64,000 bases of DNA from Bog-473 sp963764305. GTDB lineage: Bacteria; Actinomycetota; Acidimicrobiia; Acidimicrobiales; RAAP-2. Location: contig CAVXSD010000003.1 of assembly GCA_963764305.1 (NCBI GenBank), positions 62,001 through 126,000 on the forward strand, given 5' to 3'. Each line of letters begins with the position of its first letter. Position 1 is the first letter of the stretch. Shown piece by piece: positions 63,238 through 64,000 of this stretch. Below the pieces are notes generated by a model. The model searched no databases. It was given only the letters and a program-made list of their open reading frames with translations, and had not been told where the DNA came from. The position numbers and the translations under genes were made by a program.

Positions 63238-63595
63238 ACGCCGCGGCTTTCTGCCATCTCCTGCGGCGTCGCCCGCGAGATGGCGAGCATCTGTTGCTCG
63301 CCCCCGGACAGCGTGCCGGCCAGCTGCCTGCGGCGATCCTTCAGGCTGGGAAACTGCTCGTAGGTGCGCGACTCGACCTCGGCAGTCGTCACGCAGCCGT
63401 GCGGAGGTTGTCGCGCGCCGTCAGATCGGGGAATCCCCGCGCCCGATCACGCTGGCGTGGGCCAGGACCTCGAGCCTCCGGTGCGACACCGCGACGCCGT
63501 CGATGGCAAGGATCGCGGTGCAGGCGGCCGATGATGACCTTCAGCGGTGTGCTCTCGCGGGCGCAGTTGGGCCCGAGGAGTGCGAACACGCTGGG
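63238..63595 (-). pseudogene. decayed LivF-type ABC transporter ATPase
   Basis: Fragments of a branched-chain amino-acid transporter ATPase lie in three frames. The damaged Walker A reads FALLGPNCARESTPLKVI, with Gly-Lys of GAGKST lost. Then come ILAIDGVAVSHRRLEVL and PDLTARDNLRTA, and the signature stretch YEQFPSLKDRRRQLAGTLSGGEQQMLA. The protein breaks off after AISRA, before Walker B. Both point changes and indels are present, so this is a true relic or a very error-rich stretch. This fills the stretch after valS. Confidence 0.65.
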
Positions 63596-63628
63596 GGCGT
63601 GGATGGGCGGTCCCGTGGGGATGGGAGG

Positions 63629-64000
63629 TCATGAACTGGTTTCTGTCTCCACGTCAGAAAGAGCTCTCGATGGCGGCGAGGACGTATCACTCGGGGTTGC
63701 AGCGGCCCGGGCACCCTCGAGGAAGTCCGCCACGGCGGAGGTGGTGGCCTGGCAACGCAGGGAGGCCAGGACGTCGAACGCGTGCTGGGCCAGGGGCAAC
63801 TCCGCATAGGCCACCGGCTCCTTGGACACCGCGCGGAGGCGATCCACGAACGTGCGGGCCGTCTCGACGGGGACCAGCGTGTCGTTGACGCCGTGGAGCA
63901 CGAAGAACGGGGGTGCCTCGGCAGAGACCCGGTGTGTCGGTGACGCGGCACGGAAGACCTCGGGATCAGCCGATTCCGTCGTCTTCATGACGCTCTTCTC
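63629..64000 (-). CDS. alpha/beta hydrolase, C-terminal fragment (5' beyond window)
   Basis: The frame is open to the window edge, and the ATG at 63988 is internal. The visible 123 residues hold the C-terminal catalytic region of an esterase: APPFFVLHGVNDTLVPVETARTF gives the triad Asp, and LPLAQHAFDVLASLR the triad His. This matches lipid-esterase-type hydrolases common in Actinobacteria. The C-terminal tail after DFLEGARAAAT is unconserved. Confidence 0.75.
   Translation of the reverse strand, partial: EKSVMKTTESADPEVFRAASPTHRVSAEAPPFFVLHGVNDTLVPVETARTFVDRLRAVSKEPVAYAELPLAQHAFDVLASLRCQATTSAVADFLEGARAAATPSDTSSPPSRALSDVETETSS

Overview
The window is a high-GC chromosomal segment that looks actinobacterial and most like the class Acidimicrobiia. 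The evidence is a WhiB regulator, the actinobacterial phosphatase/DUF3090/SCO1664-like gene triad, a DUF3107 gene, paired ArsA-type ATPases, an F420-hydrogenase-beta-type protein, frequent GTG starts and 4-bp start/stop overlaps. Many genes have a TAnnnT hexamer 6-8 nt before the start codon, which suggests leaderless transcription. The genus assignment is open. I see no tRNA, rRNA, CRISPR array, insertion sequence or prophage. The content is mostly housekeeping and metabolic.

Layout. 1-13 kb: the end of an ArsB-like permease, an esterase, an SDR, argS (frameshifted), a DUF7064/7065-like protein coupled to a truncated zinc ribbon, a secreted repeat/CHAP protein, aconitase, small enzymes and a DEAD-box helicase. 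13-24 kb: peroxiredoxin, an Fpg/Nei glycosylase, an FrhB-like Fe-S flavoprotein, a thioesterase, a GlxA-like regulator (frameshifted) with a DJ-1 protein, a flavoprotein reductase, an APH(3')-like kinase, a type 5 UDG, the phosphatase/DUF3090/kinase-fold triad and a TauE permease. 24-41 kb: an SGNH/MBOAT O-acyltransfer pair, etfAB, a glycerophosphodiesterase, whiB, a PdtaS-like histidine kinase, PHP phosphatase, an O-methyltransferase, two ArsA-type ATPases, DUF3107, a dNTPase-like HD protein, enoyl-CoA hydratase, Mrp, and a SufR-like regulator overlapping a cysteine desulfurase. 42-49 kb: a contiguous cytochrome c maturation System I operon, ccmA-B-C-D-E-F-G-H-I, read on the minus strand. 49-56 kb: DJ-1, a uridine-kinase-like protein, ccdA, gmd, a glycosyltransferase, TetR, and a low-molecular-weight phosphatase coupled to an APH-family kinase. 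56-64 kb: a GGDEF cyclase, acyl-CoA dehydrogenase, divergent cysS and valS, a decayed LivF-type ATPase and the tail of an esterase.

How the genes work together. CcmA-I plus CcdA and the thioredoxin-like CcmG form a full route for attaching haem to c-type cytochromes. EtfAB, acyl-CoA dehydrogenase and enoyl-CoA hydratase belong to acyl-CoA oxidation. Mrp, the SufR-like regulator and the cysteine desulfurase form an Fe-S cluster locus. Gmd, the glycosyltransferase, and the MBOAT and SGNH proteins fit surface glycan synthesis and O-acylation.

Two things stand out. First, at least six otherwise intact genes, including the normally essential argS, each carry one frameshift, several of them in short GC or C runs. 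This looks more like residual indel errors in the assembly than biology, and it should be settled before any gene is called dead. Second, several divergent gene pairs appear to share one symmetric -10 element, most strikingly cysS/valS, whose start codons are only 20 bp apart.
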